Assembly: GCA_002501205.1 (NCBI GenBank)
Contig: DLRW01000041.1
Location: 77,258-141,257, forward strand
Source: Flavobacteriales bacterium UBA7878
GTDB lineage: Bacteria > Bacteroidota > Bacteroidia > Flavobacteriales > Schleiferiaceae
Length of the DNA stretch: 64,000 nucleotides
Direction of reading: 5' to 3'
The position numbers and the translations under genes are program-made. The first letter of the stretch is position 1; each line of letters starts with the position of its first letter. Below, in pieces: positions 16,859 to 24,833 of this stretch. Below the pieces are notes generated by a model. That model did not search any database, was not told the origin of the DNA, and saw only the letters and a program-made list of their open reading frames with translations.

Positions 16859-18535
16859 TTATAGTCCTAAGGCGTTACATGCACGGTTTGGCAGAACCAC
16901 ATCATAAATGCGACCATCTACCACCTTCACGTTCAAGGTATCCTTTTGAACATCGTTAAAGCGAGCTTGGAAGTCATAATACTCATTGTTCTCCAAGGCT
17001 GGGAAAGTAGCGTAGGTTACGCCTAAATTCTCGTTAGTAAAGGTGTACAAGTGTGTAAATGGAGTTCCTGAATTGTGCTTACGATAATACATCTTAACCC
17101 CTGCAGGAGGAGAAACTAAGGTATTACTAGAACCACAGTACAAGCGGTATCCAATTGAAGGTGGTTGAACTTTAGGCTCAATTTTCAATACGCGGAAATT
17201 ATAACCGAACCAGCTAGCTGCCTCATTAGTAAGATTATAAGTAGCAGTAGAGAAAGTAGTATAGTCGAATACTGCAGGGTTATACGGACTAGTCGTACGG
17301 AAATAACGCTTAGGATTGGTCCGGAAGTTTGGTCCGAAGTTACCACGAATGTAGAGGTAGCAAGAATAACGACGTCCCCAACGGTAGTAAGAGAAGCGAC
17401 CGCGAATACGACCACTTACTGCACCGGCATTCGCCTGAGTTCCTGGAGAATAGTAGGCACCAATACCATGACGGTAATAAGTTGGACGCCACCATCTTCT
17501 TCTTCTCCATCTCCACCATGATAAGTGGTTAAGAGTAGGCTCTACATATAATTCACCGGTACCGGGATCTTTTTTCACAAGGAAAGAACGGTCATCGATC
17601 TCCCAAGAAGGATCGCCATCAGAGAGACTCATCATACCAACAGAGTCACCTTCTTGATAAGCACGGCTAAACTCATCGTTCCAAGCGTCAGCAGGAATTG
17701 GAATTCGGGTAGACACACCACCCGAAGTTTTACCTCCGGAGAAACCACGCACGGGAGTACCGTCGAGGTCCATATTAATTTCATAGGATCCGGTTTGATC
17801 AAGAAGAATGGTATCGATTTTACCATCGTTCATCACCAACTGCATTAAGCCGGTTCCGTTAGGGTAGGCTTGTTGAGATGCTTCGCTGGTATCAGAAAGA
17901 CTTAAAACGTTGACATTCAACCCGGTTCCACCTCTCTTACCTACGATCTCATTTCCGTCGGCATCCAAGAATTTAACATCGGTAGGAATGGTGATATTGA
18001 TTTTAGCCAAGCTATCTGGTGAACCAGCTTTAACCACTAAAGGTTGGGCTAATTGATTAGTATTAGGGTCGATACCTCCATTGGCAGAAGTATTCCCGAT
18101 GCTGTTTGGTAGGGTTGACAAATTCAACATACGCGCCAAATCAGCAACATAATAGTCTTCTTCTGCAATAGCGAAAGACAAGTCTGTTTTCTTGTAACCA
18201 TTGGCTTCGAAACGAACTACAAAATCTAATGGATTGCCCGGAGTTGGCTCCGCATCTTTACTCACCATTAATTGGAGAGTTCCAAAGTTTACTTTAAAAT
18301 TTTTCGTTCCATCAATATTATAAACCGCGGCCGCATCCGGTCCGGTAAGGCTTACATTGATTTCGCTGGTAATTTCATCGCCGGGGTTTGTCAGATCTTC
18401 CACGTCAATTTCCACCACATACTTGTAAAAAGTAGGGCTAATGTGGACCTGAAAATCGTCCAGAATGTCATCCGGTTTTGTACAAGCAAAGGTTAGGAGT
18501 ACCAGTGCAAGTAGAGATAAGTACTTGTTTTTCAT
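16859..18535 (-). CDS. Large surface lipoprotein of unknown family, module copy B
   Basis: The 558-residue paralogue of the lipoprotein at 14210-15892 has lipobox LTFAC (Cys18) and the same N-terminal 330 residues at roughly three-quarters identity by eye. The central segment (340-460) opens WWRWRRRRWWRP and is rich in Arg, Trp and Tyr, where copy A has Lys, Arg and Tyr. A shared skeleton remains inside it (GAYYxPGxxAN, SGxIR, RGNFGPxFR). The C-terminal 98 residues are about 89% identical to copy A. No enzyme motif is visible. The exposed aromatic/cationic patch suggests binding to a polyanion or to another surface, which is inference. Confidence 0.85.
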   Translation of the reverse strand: MKNKYLSLLALVLLTFACTKPDDILDDFQVHISPTFYKYVVEIDVEDLTNPGDEITSEINVSLTGPDAAAVYNIDGTKNFKVNFGTLQLMVSKDAEPTPGNPLDFVVRFEANGYKKTDLSFAIAEEDYYVADLARMLNLSTLPNSIGNTSANGGIDPNTNQLAQPLVVKAGSPDSLAKINITIPTDVKFLDADGNEIVGKRGGTGLNVNVLSLSDTSEASQQAYPNGTGLMQLVMNDGKIDTILLDQTGSYEINMDLDGTPVRGFSGGKTSGGVSTRIPIPADAWNDEFSRAYQEGDSVGMMSLSDGDPSWEIDDRSFLVKKDPGTGELYVEPTLNHLSWWRWRRRRWWRPTYYRHGIGAYYSPGTQANAGAVSGRIRGRFSYYRWGRRYSCYLYIRGNFGPNFRTNPKRYFRTTSPYNPAVFDYTTFSTATYNLTNEAASWFGYNFRVLKIEPKVQPPSIGYRLYCGSSNTLVSPPAGVKMYYRKHNSGTPFTHLYTFTNENLGVTYATFPALENNEYYDFQARFNDVQKDTLNVKVVDGRIYDVVLPNRACNALGL

Positions 18536-18814
18536 GATGAAGGGGTTATTCGTATAAAAATAGCAATATTAAATTAATTCCCCACCTCTGCTATTGGCAA
18601 GGCTAGAGTTTTCGCCTTCAAAAGACGGGTATTCTGCCTTAAACCACAAACCTTTGAGTACGACCGACCATTAAATCACTGTGAAATTTCGTGAACTACA
18701 GGTTTTCTATAACCAGCTACAGGTTTGAACTCAGCGCTAAATTGGATTAAAATTGCCATTCAGGGACTTTGATGAAAGTCAGGAAAATCCCCATAGATCT
18801 TGGGAAAAACCCCC
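18536..18814. other. Intergenic region upstream of the tandem modules
   Basis: These roughly 280 bases between lipoprotein copy B and the terminator of the VWA gene hold no convincing gene. They should contain the promoter of module B, but no exact TAnnTTTG is seen; TATTTTTA on the minus strand just upstream of the start is one mismatch away. The only other clear structure is a 10-base direct repeat (separate entry). Confidence 0.5.
18696..18726 (+). repeat. 10-base direct repeat with 21-base period
   Basis: CTACAGGTTT occurs at 18696-18705 and again at 18717-18726. Two direct copies 21 bases apart lie on the same DNA face, as for LytTR-type dimeric regulators. They lie about 160 bases upstream of lipoprotein copy B. 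Chance cannot be excluded. Confidence 0.3.
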
Positions 18815-18846
18815 AAATAAAAAACGAGGCTTTTAAATAGCCTCGT
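18815..18846 (-). terminator. Terminator of the VWA fusion gene
   Basis: ACGAGGC and GCCTCGT (18824-18846) form a perfect 7-base stem around a nine-base loop; the minus strand continues into a T-rich run. Confidence 0.85.
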
Positions 18847-18851
18847 CTAGA

Positions 18852-20939
18852 TTACTGCAAGTCCATTGCGAGCTTGCAGAGTTGTACGAACTCTCGGCGG
18901 CTGCCATGCGGGTCCGGGCCCAGGTTAGATTCAGCTAAAGCAATGGCTGAATCGAGGCTACTGGTACCTGCATAGCTGCTCCGGCGAAGCAGTAAACCAT
19001 ATTGGAGCACCGCCGAGAGGAATGCGAAATCAGGGTTAGTACTTTGACTTAGACTCACAGGATAGACTCTAAGTTGGCTTTTTGAGGCATCTGGATCTTT
19101 ATAGCGAATCTTTAAAAATGCCAGTTCATCACTGAAGGCTTCATCTTTTAAACTTTCTTCCTGATATCTCAATTCAGATTCTTTTTCGATCACAGTATCG
19201 CCTTCGGCATTCTTTAATATCAGTTCGTAAACTGCGGTTACAGTGTGTCCCATACCGATATCTCCTGCATCCTTCTTATCATCATCGAAATCCTCATCAG
19301 CCAAAAGGCGATTCTCATATCCCAACAATCTATAAGCTGCTACTTTTTGAGGATTAAACTCGATTTGAAACTTAGTGTCCTTGGCTACTACATGAAGGTT
19401 GGCTCCTAATTCAGTGGCTAATACTTTGCGGGCCTCCAGTAATCCGTCGATATAAGCATAGTTGCCATTTCCATGGTCGGCCAGACTTTCCATTTTGGCG
19501 TCCTGATAATTACCGGTTCCAAAACCCAACACACTTAAGAATACGCCCGATTCACGCTCTTTCTCAATTAATTTCTTTAACTCATCATCCGAAGAAAGCC
19601 CAACATTAAAATCACCGTCGGTAGCCAGAATCACCCGATTGTTGCCCTCCTTTTTAAAATTCTCCTGTGCCACTTTATAGGCCAACTGTATCCCGGCTCC
19701 TCCGGCAGTAGACCCTCCGGCATACAGGCCATCAATTGCATCCACAATTTTATCCGCTTCACTGGCTGGTGTAGACTCCAGAACCAAGCCGGTGCTTGAA
19801 GCATAAACTACGATAGCCACTCTATCCTCAGGATTTAGATTCTTCACCATGATTTTCATGGCAGTTTGTAGCAAGGGAAGCTTATCTGGAGAACTCATAC
19901 TGCCGCTTACATCAATCAGAAAGACCAAATTGCTTGGAGGCATCTCTTCTACTGAAAGACTAGCCGTTTTTAAGCCAATTCGCAACAAACGATGTTCTTC
20001 ATTCCAGGCACAAGGGCCTTGATCCAGGCTTACAGAGAAAACCTCATCTTCTTTGGGCTCGGGATAATCGTAATTAAAATAATTGATAAACTCTTCTAAG
20101 CGCACCGCATCCGGATGAGGCCATGAGCCCGACTTCAACATACGCCGAACATTGGCATAGGATGCTACATCTACATCGGCCCCGAAGGTGGACAGAGGAG
20201 TACTCAATGCACTTAAGAACTTATTCTCAGGAATTTGCTTGTAATACTCGTTCTCAAACTGTTTCTCTGGCTTAGCCGAAGCACCTAGCTGAAAAGAAAT
20301 TATCTTGGCTTCTGTTTGATCTTGTTTCGCCTTCCGGGCCTCTTCTGGTGACCCAAATTGAGCAGGAGTGCCACCAGTTGTAACTTCAGTTTGAGCGATG
20401 GCTGCCTGAGGCAGGTTTACATTGCCGCTCACTTTTACTCCATCAATAAAATATACTGTGCCTTCTCCTCTAGTTCCACGAACAACACTGTTACTATTCT
20501 GGCTGACACCGGCAGCCTGACCCGCGACAGAGGTGATATTCGATGATTTGACTTTATCAACTAAGGGTGCTGAATAGACTAACTCTACCTCCTCCAACAA
20601 TTCTGAAGAAGCTTGTAGTTTAAAATTTTGGAGGGTTGGTGAGTTTGGCAGAATCTGAACCCCCTTCAATGTAATGGTGGTAAAACCCAAAAAACTCACT
20701 TCAACAGTATAAGTACCTGGCGGAATTGGGTTGATGTTGTACTTCCCGTCAAAATCTGTACTTCCACCAATAATATAGGAGCCCAAACTATCCTTAATGG
20801 AAACATTTACCATAGGAATGGTCTCGCCAGTTGCAGCCTCGGTTACAAGCCCCCTCAAAGAACCATGTCTCTGTTGGGCCCAAAGCCCGAAACTCATCAA
20901 TAAAAACAGAACGAAAAATAAAGGAGTGTTGCTTTTCAT
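18852..20939 (-). CDS. Fusion of carboxypeptidase-regulatory and TonB-plug-like domains to a YfbK-type VWA protein
   Basis: The chosen start (ATG at 20939, 695 residues) gives a clean signal peptide ending LWAQ; the frame opens 15 codons earlier. Residues 27-105 form a carboxypeptidase D regulatory-like fold (GETIPMVNVSIKDS, TDFDGKYNI, VEVSFLGF). Residues 125-198 look like a TonB receptor plug (VRGTRGEGTVYFIDGVKV, TTGGTPAQFG), but no beta-barrel follows. From about 225 it is YfbK-like: a VWF N-terminal region (STFGADVDVASYANVRR), a VWA domain with an intact MIDAS DVSGS at 343-347, and a DUF3520-like C-terminus. It is probably periplasmic or outer-membrane associated. Its role is unknown. Related fusions occur in Bacteroidetes. 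Confidence 0.85.
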   Translation of the reverse strand: MKSNTPLFFVLFLLMSFGLWAQQRHGSLRGLVTEAATGETIPMVNVSIKDSLGSYIIGGSTDFDGKYNINPIPPGTYTVEVSFLGFTTITLKGVQILPNSPTLQNFKLQASSELLEEVELVYSAPLVDKVKSSNITSVAGQAAGVSQNSNSVVRGTRGEGTVYFIDGVKVSGNVNLPQAAIAQTEVTTGGTPAQFGSPEEARKAKQDQTEAKIISFQLGASAKPEKQFENEYYKQIPENKFLSALSTPLSTFGADVDVASYANVRRMLKSGSWPHPDAVRLEEFINYFNYDYPEPKEDEVFSVSLDQGPCAWNEEHRLLRIGLKTASLSVEEMPPSNLVFLIDVSGSMSSPDKLPLLQTAMKIMVKNLNPEDRVAIVVYASSTGLVLESTPASEADKIVDAIDGLYAGGSTAGGAGIQLAYKVAQENFKKEGNNRVILATDGDFNVGLSSDDELKKLIEKERESGVFLSVLGFGTGNYQDAKMESLADHGNGNYAYIDGLLEARKVLATELGANLHVVAKDTKFQIEFNPQKVAAYRLLGYENRLLADEDFDDDKKDAGDIGMGHTVTAVYELILKNAEGDTVIEKESELRYQEESLKDEAFSDELAFLKIRYKDPDASKSQLRVYPVSLSQSTNPDFAFLSAVLQYGLLLRRSSYAGTSSLDSAIALAESNLGPDPHGSRREFVQLCKLAMDLQ

Positions 20940-21067
20940 AGCCAAGCTATTAAGGTTAAAATCCATCGGTTTCTCCGATGGCACTCCTTTCTGCAGAAAA
21001 GAAAAATGCGCGTATATCTTCTAGACGTCGCCTCCCTTTTGAGGTTGCATATTCTTGCGCTAAATTT

Positions 21068-22132
21068 TTAGATGTTTTGCAGGAAATTGGCCAAATCACG
21101 ATGCTGTCTCAGCATAGTCCGACCTTCGCGATGGCTCATAAAGCCACATCCACGTGCTTGATTAGCCCGGGCTATACGCTCCATTAATGCACAATGCCGG
21201 ATGATTTCCTTCCAGGCAAAAAACAAGGAATGTTCAGGATCATAAATATGGGTTGGCTCACTGGCTACCCCGTTCACTTCAATCACCTTAAAATTTTGTC
21301 CCCTTAGAAGAGAATCCCAATTCTTAAATAAAATATCCAAACGACCATAGTAAAAGCCGGGCATGCGATCACAAATAGCCTGAATAGCCTCCAACATGGC
21401 AGGACTAAGCCTGGCACTTACATCCCGAAATTCGGCTCCTCGACTATGACTACCAAAAGGGACCAATACCTTTTCCTCACCTTGCCTCAGAATCTCCTGG
21501 AAGGCTTCGTACCCATATTCTTGCAACAAGCGATTGTACTGCATTCGACTACGGGGCTGATCATCGATTAAGTCTTCCAGGCTCCTTTGCCCATCGCCCA
21601 CCACTTTCAAAAAGTGCTTTTCTACCACTCCGGTAACGGTACCTTGACTATCTCCGGGCCTGCGCACATAGAACACACCCACTTCATTGGTATAGGGGAT
21701 GTACTCTTGCAAGAGATAGGACCATTGATGCGAACTTAACTCCCGACTTAAAGTTTGCTTATCCTCAATCAGCTTTACCCCCATTCCCCGGTATCCCATA
21801 TCTGGCTTTAGGATGAGTGGAAATTTTAATTGAGACTGACGCAGACGGAGCTCAATATGTCCTGGCGAAGCTTCCTCCTCTGGGTTCCAAAGAATAGTTT
21901 GGGGATAGGAACCCAAGGGCAAAGCCTTGTACATATCCATTTTAGAAGCGAGGGTTAATCCTCCATAATTAAAGCCGGGGTTCACCGCATTGAAGAAAAA
22001 CAAGGTTCGATTGCGCAAGGACCAAAACAACCAAATTGGAAATAAGGGATAATAGATAAGGGCATAATGCCAATACTCCCAGTGTAAAAGTCGGTGGCCA
22101 AAGTTTCTTAGGCGACGGATCAGTTTATGCAT
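21068..22132 (-). CDS. ATP-grasp domain protein, D-Ala-D-Ala-ligase-like
   Basis: The 354-residue protein (start ATG at 22132; nine upstream codons are possible but unneeded) has a hydrophobic or amphipathic N-terminus with two aromatic-rich segments (ALIYYPLFPIWLFW), then an ATP-grasp fold: FPLILKPDMGYRGMGVKLI (ATP-binding lysine and Gly-rich loop), LLQEYIPY, GVVEKHFLKVVGDGQ and YGRLDILF followed by KVIEVNG (metal-binding Asp, Glu, Asn). These residues support an active carboxylate-amine or -thiol ligase. The substrate is unknown. It is not a canonical Ddl by length or N-terminal domain. No biosynthetic partner gene is adjacent. Confidence 0.7.
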   Translation of the reverse strand: MHKLIRRLRNFGHRLLHWEYWHYALIYYPLFPIWLFWSLRNRTLFFFNAVNPGFNYGGLTLASKMDMYKALPLGSYPQTILWNPEEEASPGHIELRLRQSQLKFPLILKPDMGYRGMGVKLIEDKQTLSRELSSHQWSYLLQEYIPYTNEVGVFYVRRPGDSQGTVTGVVEKHFLKVVGDGQRSLEDLIDDQPRSRMQYNRLLQEYGYEAFQEILRQGEEKVLVPFGSHSRGAEFRDVSARLSPAMLEAIQAICDRMPGFYYGRLDILFKNWDSLLRGQNFKVIEVNGVASEPTHIYDPEHSLFFAWKEIIRHCALMERIARANQARGCGFMSHREGRTMLRQHRDLANFLQNI

Positions 22133-22191
22133 ACCTCTAACAGTCGACTGAAACTCCAATTGCTTACAATAGCTTAACTTATTTTTTATTG

Positions 22192-22713
22192 ATGCCTGGC
22201 TTTAGGCTACATTTGATTCTAATGCTTCCCACTGATCTCATTTTTAAGCATAAGGCCGAAAAATTGATACTGGTCAATTTTAGCCCTTTGCTTTTAGCCT
22301 TGATCCTAATCTCCATTAAGGGAACTCTTAGCCTGGAGCTCGAGTTTTTTCTAGCCATCCTTTTGGCATTAAGCAGACTTCCCCATATAATCTGGTACCT
22401 TAGTTCACTATCCTCCTTAAGGCAATTAGCCTCTGGAAAAAGATCAGATATTTGGATTAAAGTCCTAGTCAGTATAGAGCTATTGCTCTTATTCAGCCTA
22501 CTTTTATTAAAGCCTGTTCAGTTTCTGGGATGGCTCTGTTTAATTCAGTTTTGTCATTTAATACTGGCTTGGATTAGCATTCGAAATATCTTTAAAAATT
22601 TACCGCAACAAACAATATTCATTAAGCTTCTGATGCTATTTGTTTGGTTTAACCCATTGCTGGGGCCCTGGACCTTAAAAAAGGTTTTAGCTCCCATTGT
22701 CTATTCCAATTAA
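22192..22713 (+). CDS. Small hydrophobic membrane protein of unknown function
   Basis: These 173 residues contain four or five hydrophobic helices (for example LVNFSPLLLALILISI, LELEFFLAILLALS, SIELLLLFSLLLL, FLGWLCLIQFCHLILAW) separated by short basic loops. There is no conserved motif I recognise. The start could be the ATG at 22192 or the internal ATG at 22222. It is divergent from the ATP-grasp gene, with about 60 bases between them, and precedes the VOC gene. It may be a lineage-specific inner-membrane protein; coding potential is supported by the long uninterrupted hydrophobic frame only. Confidence 0.5.
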   Translation: MPGFRLHLILMLPTDLIFKHKAEKLILVNFSPLLLALILISIKGTLSLELEFFLAILLALSRLPHIIWYLSSLSSLRQLASGKRSDIWIKVLVSIELLLLFSLLLLKPVQFLGWLCLIQFCHLILAWISIRNIFKNLPQQTIFIKLLMLFVWFNPLLGPWTLKKVLAPIVYSN

Positions 22714-22772
22714 ACTTGTTTCGATCCTTAGTGCGGCTAAAGTATCTTTACCCTTTACCTGAAAACTGTAAG

Positions 22773-23174
22773 ATGCTTCAATCCATCCACCATATTGCCA
22801 TTATTTGCTCGGACTATAAACAATCTAAGGATTTTTATTGCCGTATTCTCGGTTTAGAAATCATTGCGGAAGTCTATCGAGAAGAGCGCCAATCTTACAA
22901 ACTGGATCTGGCACTAAACGGACAGTACTGTATCGAGCTTTTTTCTTTTCCAGATGCTCCGAAGCGCCCTTCCTATCCAGAGGCACAAGGTCTGCGGCAT
23001 TTGGCCTTTGGGGTAAATAATCTTCCCAAGGAAATAGAGCGTTTAGAAAATCTAGGGATCGCCTGTGAAGCCATCCGAATAGATGAATATACCCACAAGA
23101 GATTTAGCTTTTTTAGCGATCCTGATGGTTTACCGCTGGAACTTTACGAACTTCATCCTGCCACAAAGCTTTAG
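22773..23174 (+). CDS. VOC-family (glyoxalase/YaeR-like) metalloprotein
   Basis: The ATG at 22773 gives 133 residues, starting SIHHIAIICSDYKQSKDFYC, the classic first VOC motif with a metal-binding His. The second half has LRHLAFGV and the C-terminal DGLPLELYE, supplying the other His and Glu ligands. The length and motifs fit the YaeR/SMU1112c group of lactoylglutathione-lyase-like proteins, whose substrates are mostly unknown. The longer frame adds 19 residues without similarity. One base separates it from the DUF3124 lipoprotein gene, so the two are cotranscribed. Confidence 0.85.
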   Translation: MLQSIHHIAIICSDYKQSKDFYCRILGLEIIAEVYREERQSYKLDLALNGQYCIELFSFPDAPKRPSYPEAQGLRHLAFGVNNLPKEIERLENLGIACEAIRIDEYTHKRFSFFSDPDGLPLELYELHPATKL

Positions 23175-23175
23175 A

Positions 23176-23679
23176 ATGAAACATTGGTTCTTCCTCCTTT
23201 TTTGCTCAGTGTTGATCCTGAGTTGCCATCCATCCCTTGAAGCTGAAAGCCAAGCTAAATCGCCTTTTAAAGGCCAGGCCAGCGCAATTCCTCCAGGTTT
23301 GGAGTCTGGCCAAAGTTACCTTTCGGTATACTCCCATATTTACAGTAAAAGTCAGGCGCGCAGCGAAGATTTAACTATCACCATTAGCTTACGCAATACC
23401 GATCCCGATCATCCACTTTATTTAAGCAAAGCCGAGTATTACAATACCCATGGAGAGGCCATTAAAAGCTATCTCGATCAATCTGTAAAACTAGAAGCTC
23501 TGGAAACTTTGGAATGGGTAATTGATCAAAAAGATCGCAGTGGTGGAAGTGGTGCCAATTTCCTCTTTAGCTGGGCCCAGGATTCATTGGCTAGCGATCC
23601 TCTTTTCGAGGCGGTAATGATTTCTACTTCCGGCCAACAGGGTTTATCTTTCCACACTACCGCTAAACGCATACGATAG
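23176..23679 (+). CDS. DUF3124 lipoprotein
   Basis: The 167-residue protein has a signal peptide and lipobox LILSC (Cys17). The mature part shows the DUF3124 pattern: LSVYSHIYS, then SLRNTDPDHPLYL, AEYYNTHGE, GGSGANFLFSW and FEAVMISTSGQQGLSFHT. The family function is unknown. Its start follows the VOC gene stop directly, so the ATG at 23176 is clear and an upstream in-frame Met inside the VOC gene is rejected. It is probably attached to the envelope as a lipoprotein. Confidence 0.85.
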   Translation: MKHWFFLLFCSVLILSCHPSLEAESQAKSPFKGQASAIPPGLESGQSYLSVYSHIYSKSQARSEDLTITISLRNTDPDHPLYLSKAEYYNTHGEAIKSYLDQSVKLEALETLEWVIDQKDRSGGSGANFLFSWAQDSLASDPLFEAVMISTSGQQGLSFHTTAKRIR

Positions 23680-23720
23680 TAAACATAAAATTGCGTTCGA
23701 ACCGCTTGAAAGCTTTCTAA

Positions 23721-23756
23721 TAAAAAAAAGCCAGAACTCCGGAGAATTCTGGCTTT
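23721..23756 (-). terminator. Terminator of the bacilliredoxin gene
   Basis: AAAGCCAGAA pairs perfectly with TTCTGGCTTT (23727-23756) around a ten-base loop. The minus strand ends in a long T-run. It may also slow the converging DUF3124 transcript. Confidence 0.85.
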
Positions 23757-23776
23757 GAATATCATTTGAACTGAGC

Positions 23777-24187
23777 TTAACAGTACTCGTCGAAAGCAGC
23801 AGTTAAATTCTGTGCAATTACTTCTGCCTGGCGACCTTCGATATGATGTCTCTCGATCATATGCACCAGCTTGCCATCTTTAAAAAGGGCAATACTGGGA
23901 GATGAAGGAGGGAATGGGGCCATTAATGCACGGGCAGTATTTACTGCATCCACATCATTTCCTGCGAAAGCGGTAATCATACGATCTGGAGTTTTAGCGT
24001 GCTGGGCAGCCATTTTCACGGCAGGGCGCGCATTGGCTGCAGCACAACCGCAAACCGAATTGATCACTACCAAGGTGGTGCCTTCGGACTTAATATTTTG
24101 TTCTACTTCCTCTTTGCTGCGGGTTTCAGTAATACCGGCATCGGTAAGGTCGGCGCGCATTGGGGCAATAATATCTTCGGGATACAT
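23777..24187 (-). CDS. BrxA/BrxB-family bacilliredoxin
   Basis: The 136-residue thioredoxin-fold protein carries the CGC active site at residues 46-48 (VINSVCGCAAANARP), with the conserved N-terminal MYPEDIIAPMRADL and central PFPPSSPSIALF, diagnostic of the YphP/YqiW family. Family members remove bacillithiol or other low-molecular thiols from oxidised proteins. Their presence is common in Bacteroidetes, some of which make bacillithiol. It is transcribed alone, with its own terminator downstream. Confidence 0.93.
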   Translation of the reverse strand: MYPEDIIAPMRADLTDAGITETRSKEEVEQNIKSEGTTLVVINSVCGCAAANARPAVKMAAQHAKTPDRMITAFAGNDVDAVNTARALMAPFPPSSPSIALFKDGKLVHMIERHHIEGRQAEVIAQNLTAAFDEYC

Positions 24188-24213
24188 AGATGCTGTGTTT
24201 TAATTTGAGAAGG

Positions 24214-24221
24214 CAAAATTA
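24214..24221 (-). promoter_or_regulatory. Candidate -7 element of the bacilliredoxin gene
   Basis: The minus strand reads TAATTTTG, an exact TAnnTTTG match, 26 bases before the ATG at 24187. The -33 element is unclear. Confidence 0.4.
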
Positions 24222-24223
24222 CA

Positions 24224-24254
24224 AACAAAAAAACCCCGACGATAATCGACGGGG
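24224..24254 (-). terminator. Terminator of the 24277-24759 gene
   Basis: CCCCG-A-CGAT pairs with ATCG-A-CGGGG (24234-24254) with one unpaired position, followed on the minus strand by a run of T. Confidence 0.8.
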
Positions 24255-24276
24255 CGGATATAAAGTTTTACTATGA

Positions 24277-24759
24277 TCAAATAAAGAGGTGCAAACTCTG
24301 AGCCGACTTCTCGCGATTGAAGTCCTCAACCGCTTGCACCAGCATACGCTTTTTTCGATCGCTTAAAATGCTAATGGAAAATTTCTGATCTACTTCTTTG
24401 CCTTCACGGTTTACGTAAGTTACTACCAGCTTATCGCGAAGACCACTAAAATCCAATTGTAGATTGGTGATGTTCATTCGAGGAACCACCAGGGTTTTCC
24501 CAAATAAAGTACTCAAAGCTAAATGCGATCGGAAAGTGATTTTATCCTTGCGTAGATTCATGCTAAACATTGGATAGCCTACATAAGCATAAAAGGCTAC
24601 AATGCTCAACAAGATCAAAGAGGTGAGGTAGCCATTAATCTTAAGGCCACCCAAAAATCCTGGAATAAAGTATAAGACCACATCGGCTATAGCCAAGAAC
24701 AAGAGCGCCACAGGTGCCCATTGCAAGGTCTTTCGGATTTGAAAATTTGTGATTACCAT
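24277..24759 (-). CDS. Membrane protein with PH-like cytoplasmic domain, unknown function
   Basis: The 160-residue protein has two transmembrane helices (about 15-33 and 44-64) followed by a beta-rich soluble domain (ITFRSHLALSTLFGKTLVVPRMNITNLQL). This resembles the bacterial PH-domain (YcxB-like) layout, but the match is weak and by pattern only. It lies 74 bases downstream of tadA on the same strand and ends at its own terminator, so it may be cotranscribed with tadA. Confidence 0.6.
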   Translation of the reverse strand: MVITNFQIRKTLQWAPVALLFLAIADVVLYFIPGFLGGLKINGYLTSLILLSIVAFYAYVGYPMFSMNLRKDKITFRSHLALSTLFGKTLVVPRMNITNLQLDFSGLRDKLVVTYVNREGKEVDQKFSISILSDRKKRMLVQAVEDFNREKSAQSLHLFI

Positions 24760-24833
24760 TAGATCAGGGGTTTTGGTTCCTCTTAATATACGTAAAATTT
24801 TGGGTTTTGGTTTAATCCAATATCACGCCAAAG

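Larger units (their letters stand above)
16116..18535 (-). repeat. Tandem module copy B (lipoprotein plus barrel)
   Basis: This is the upstream unit of the tandem duplication; compare copy A at 13479-15892. Copy B is transcribed first, and the intervening 223 bases hold copy B's terminator and copy A's leader. Confidence 0.9.

Noticed and set aside
13427..18535. Transposon or IS origin for the tandem duplication
   Set aside because: No transposase, terminal inverted repeats or target-site duplications are visible around the modules, and synonymous divergence shows that the copies are old.
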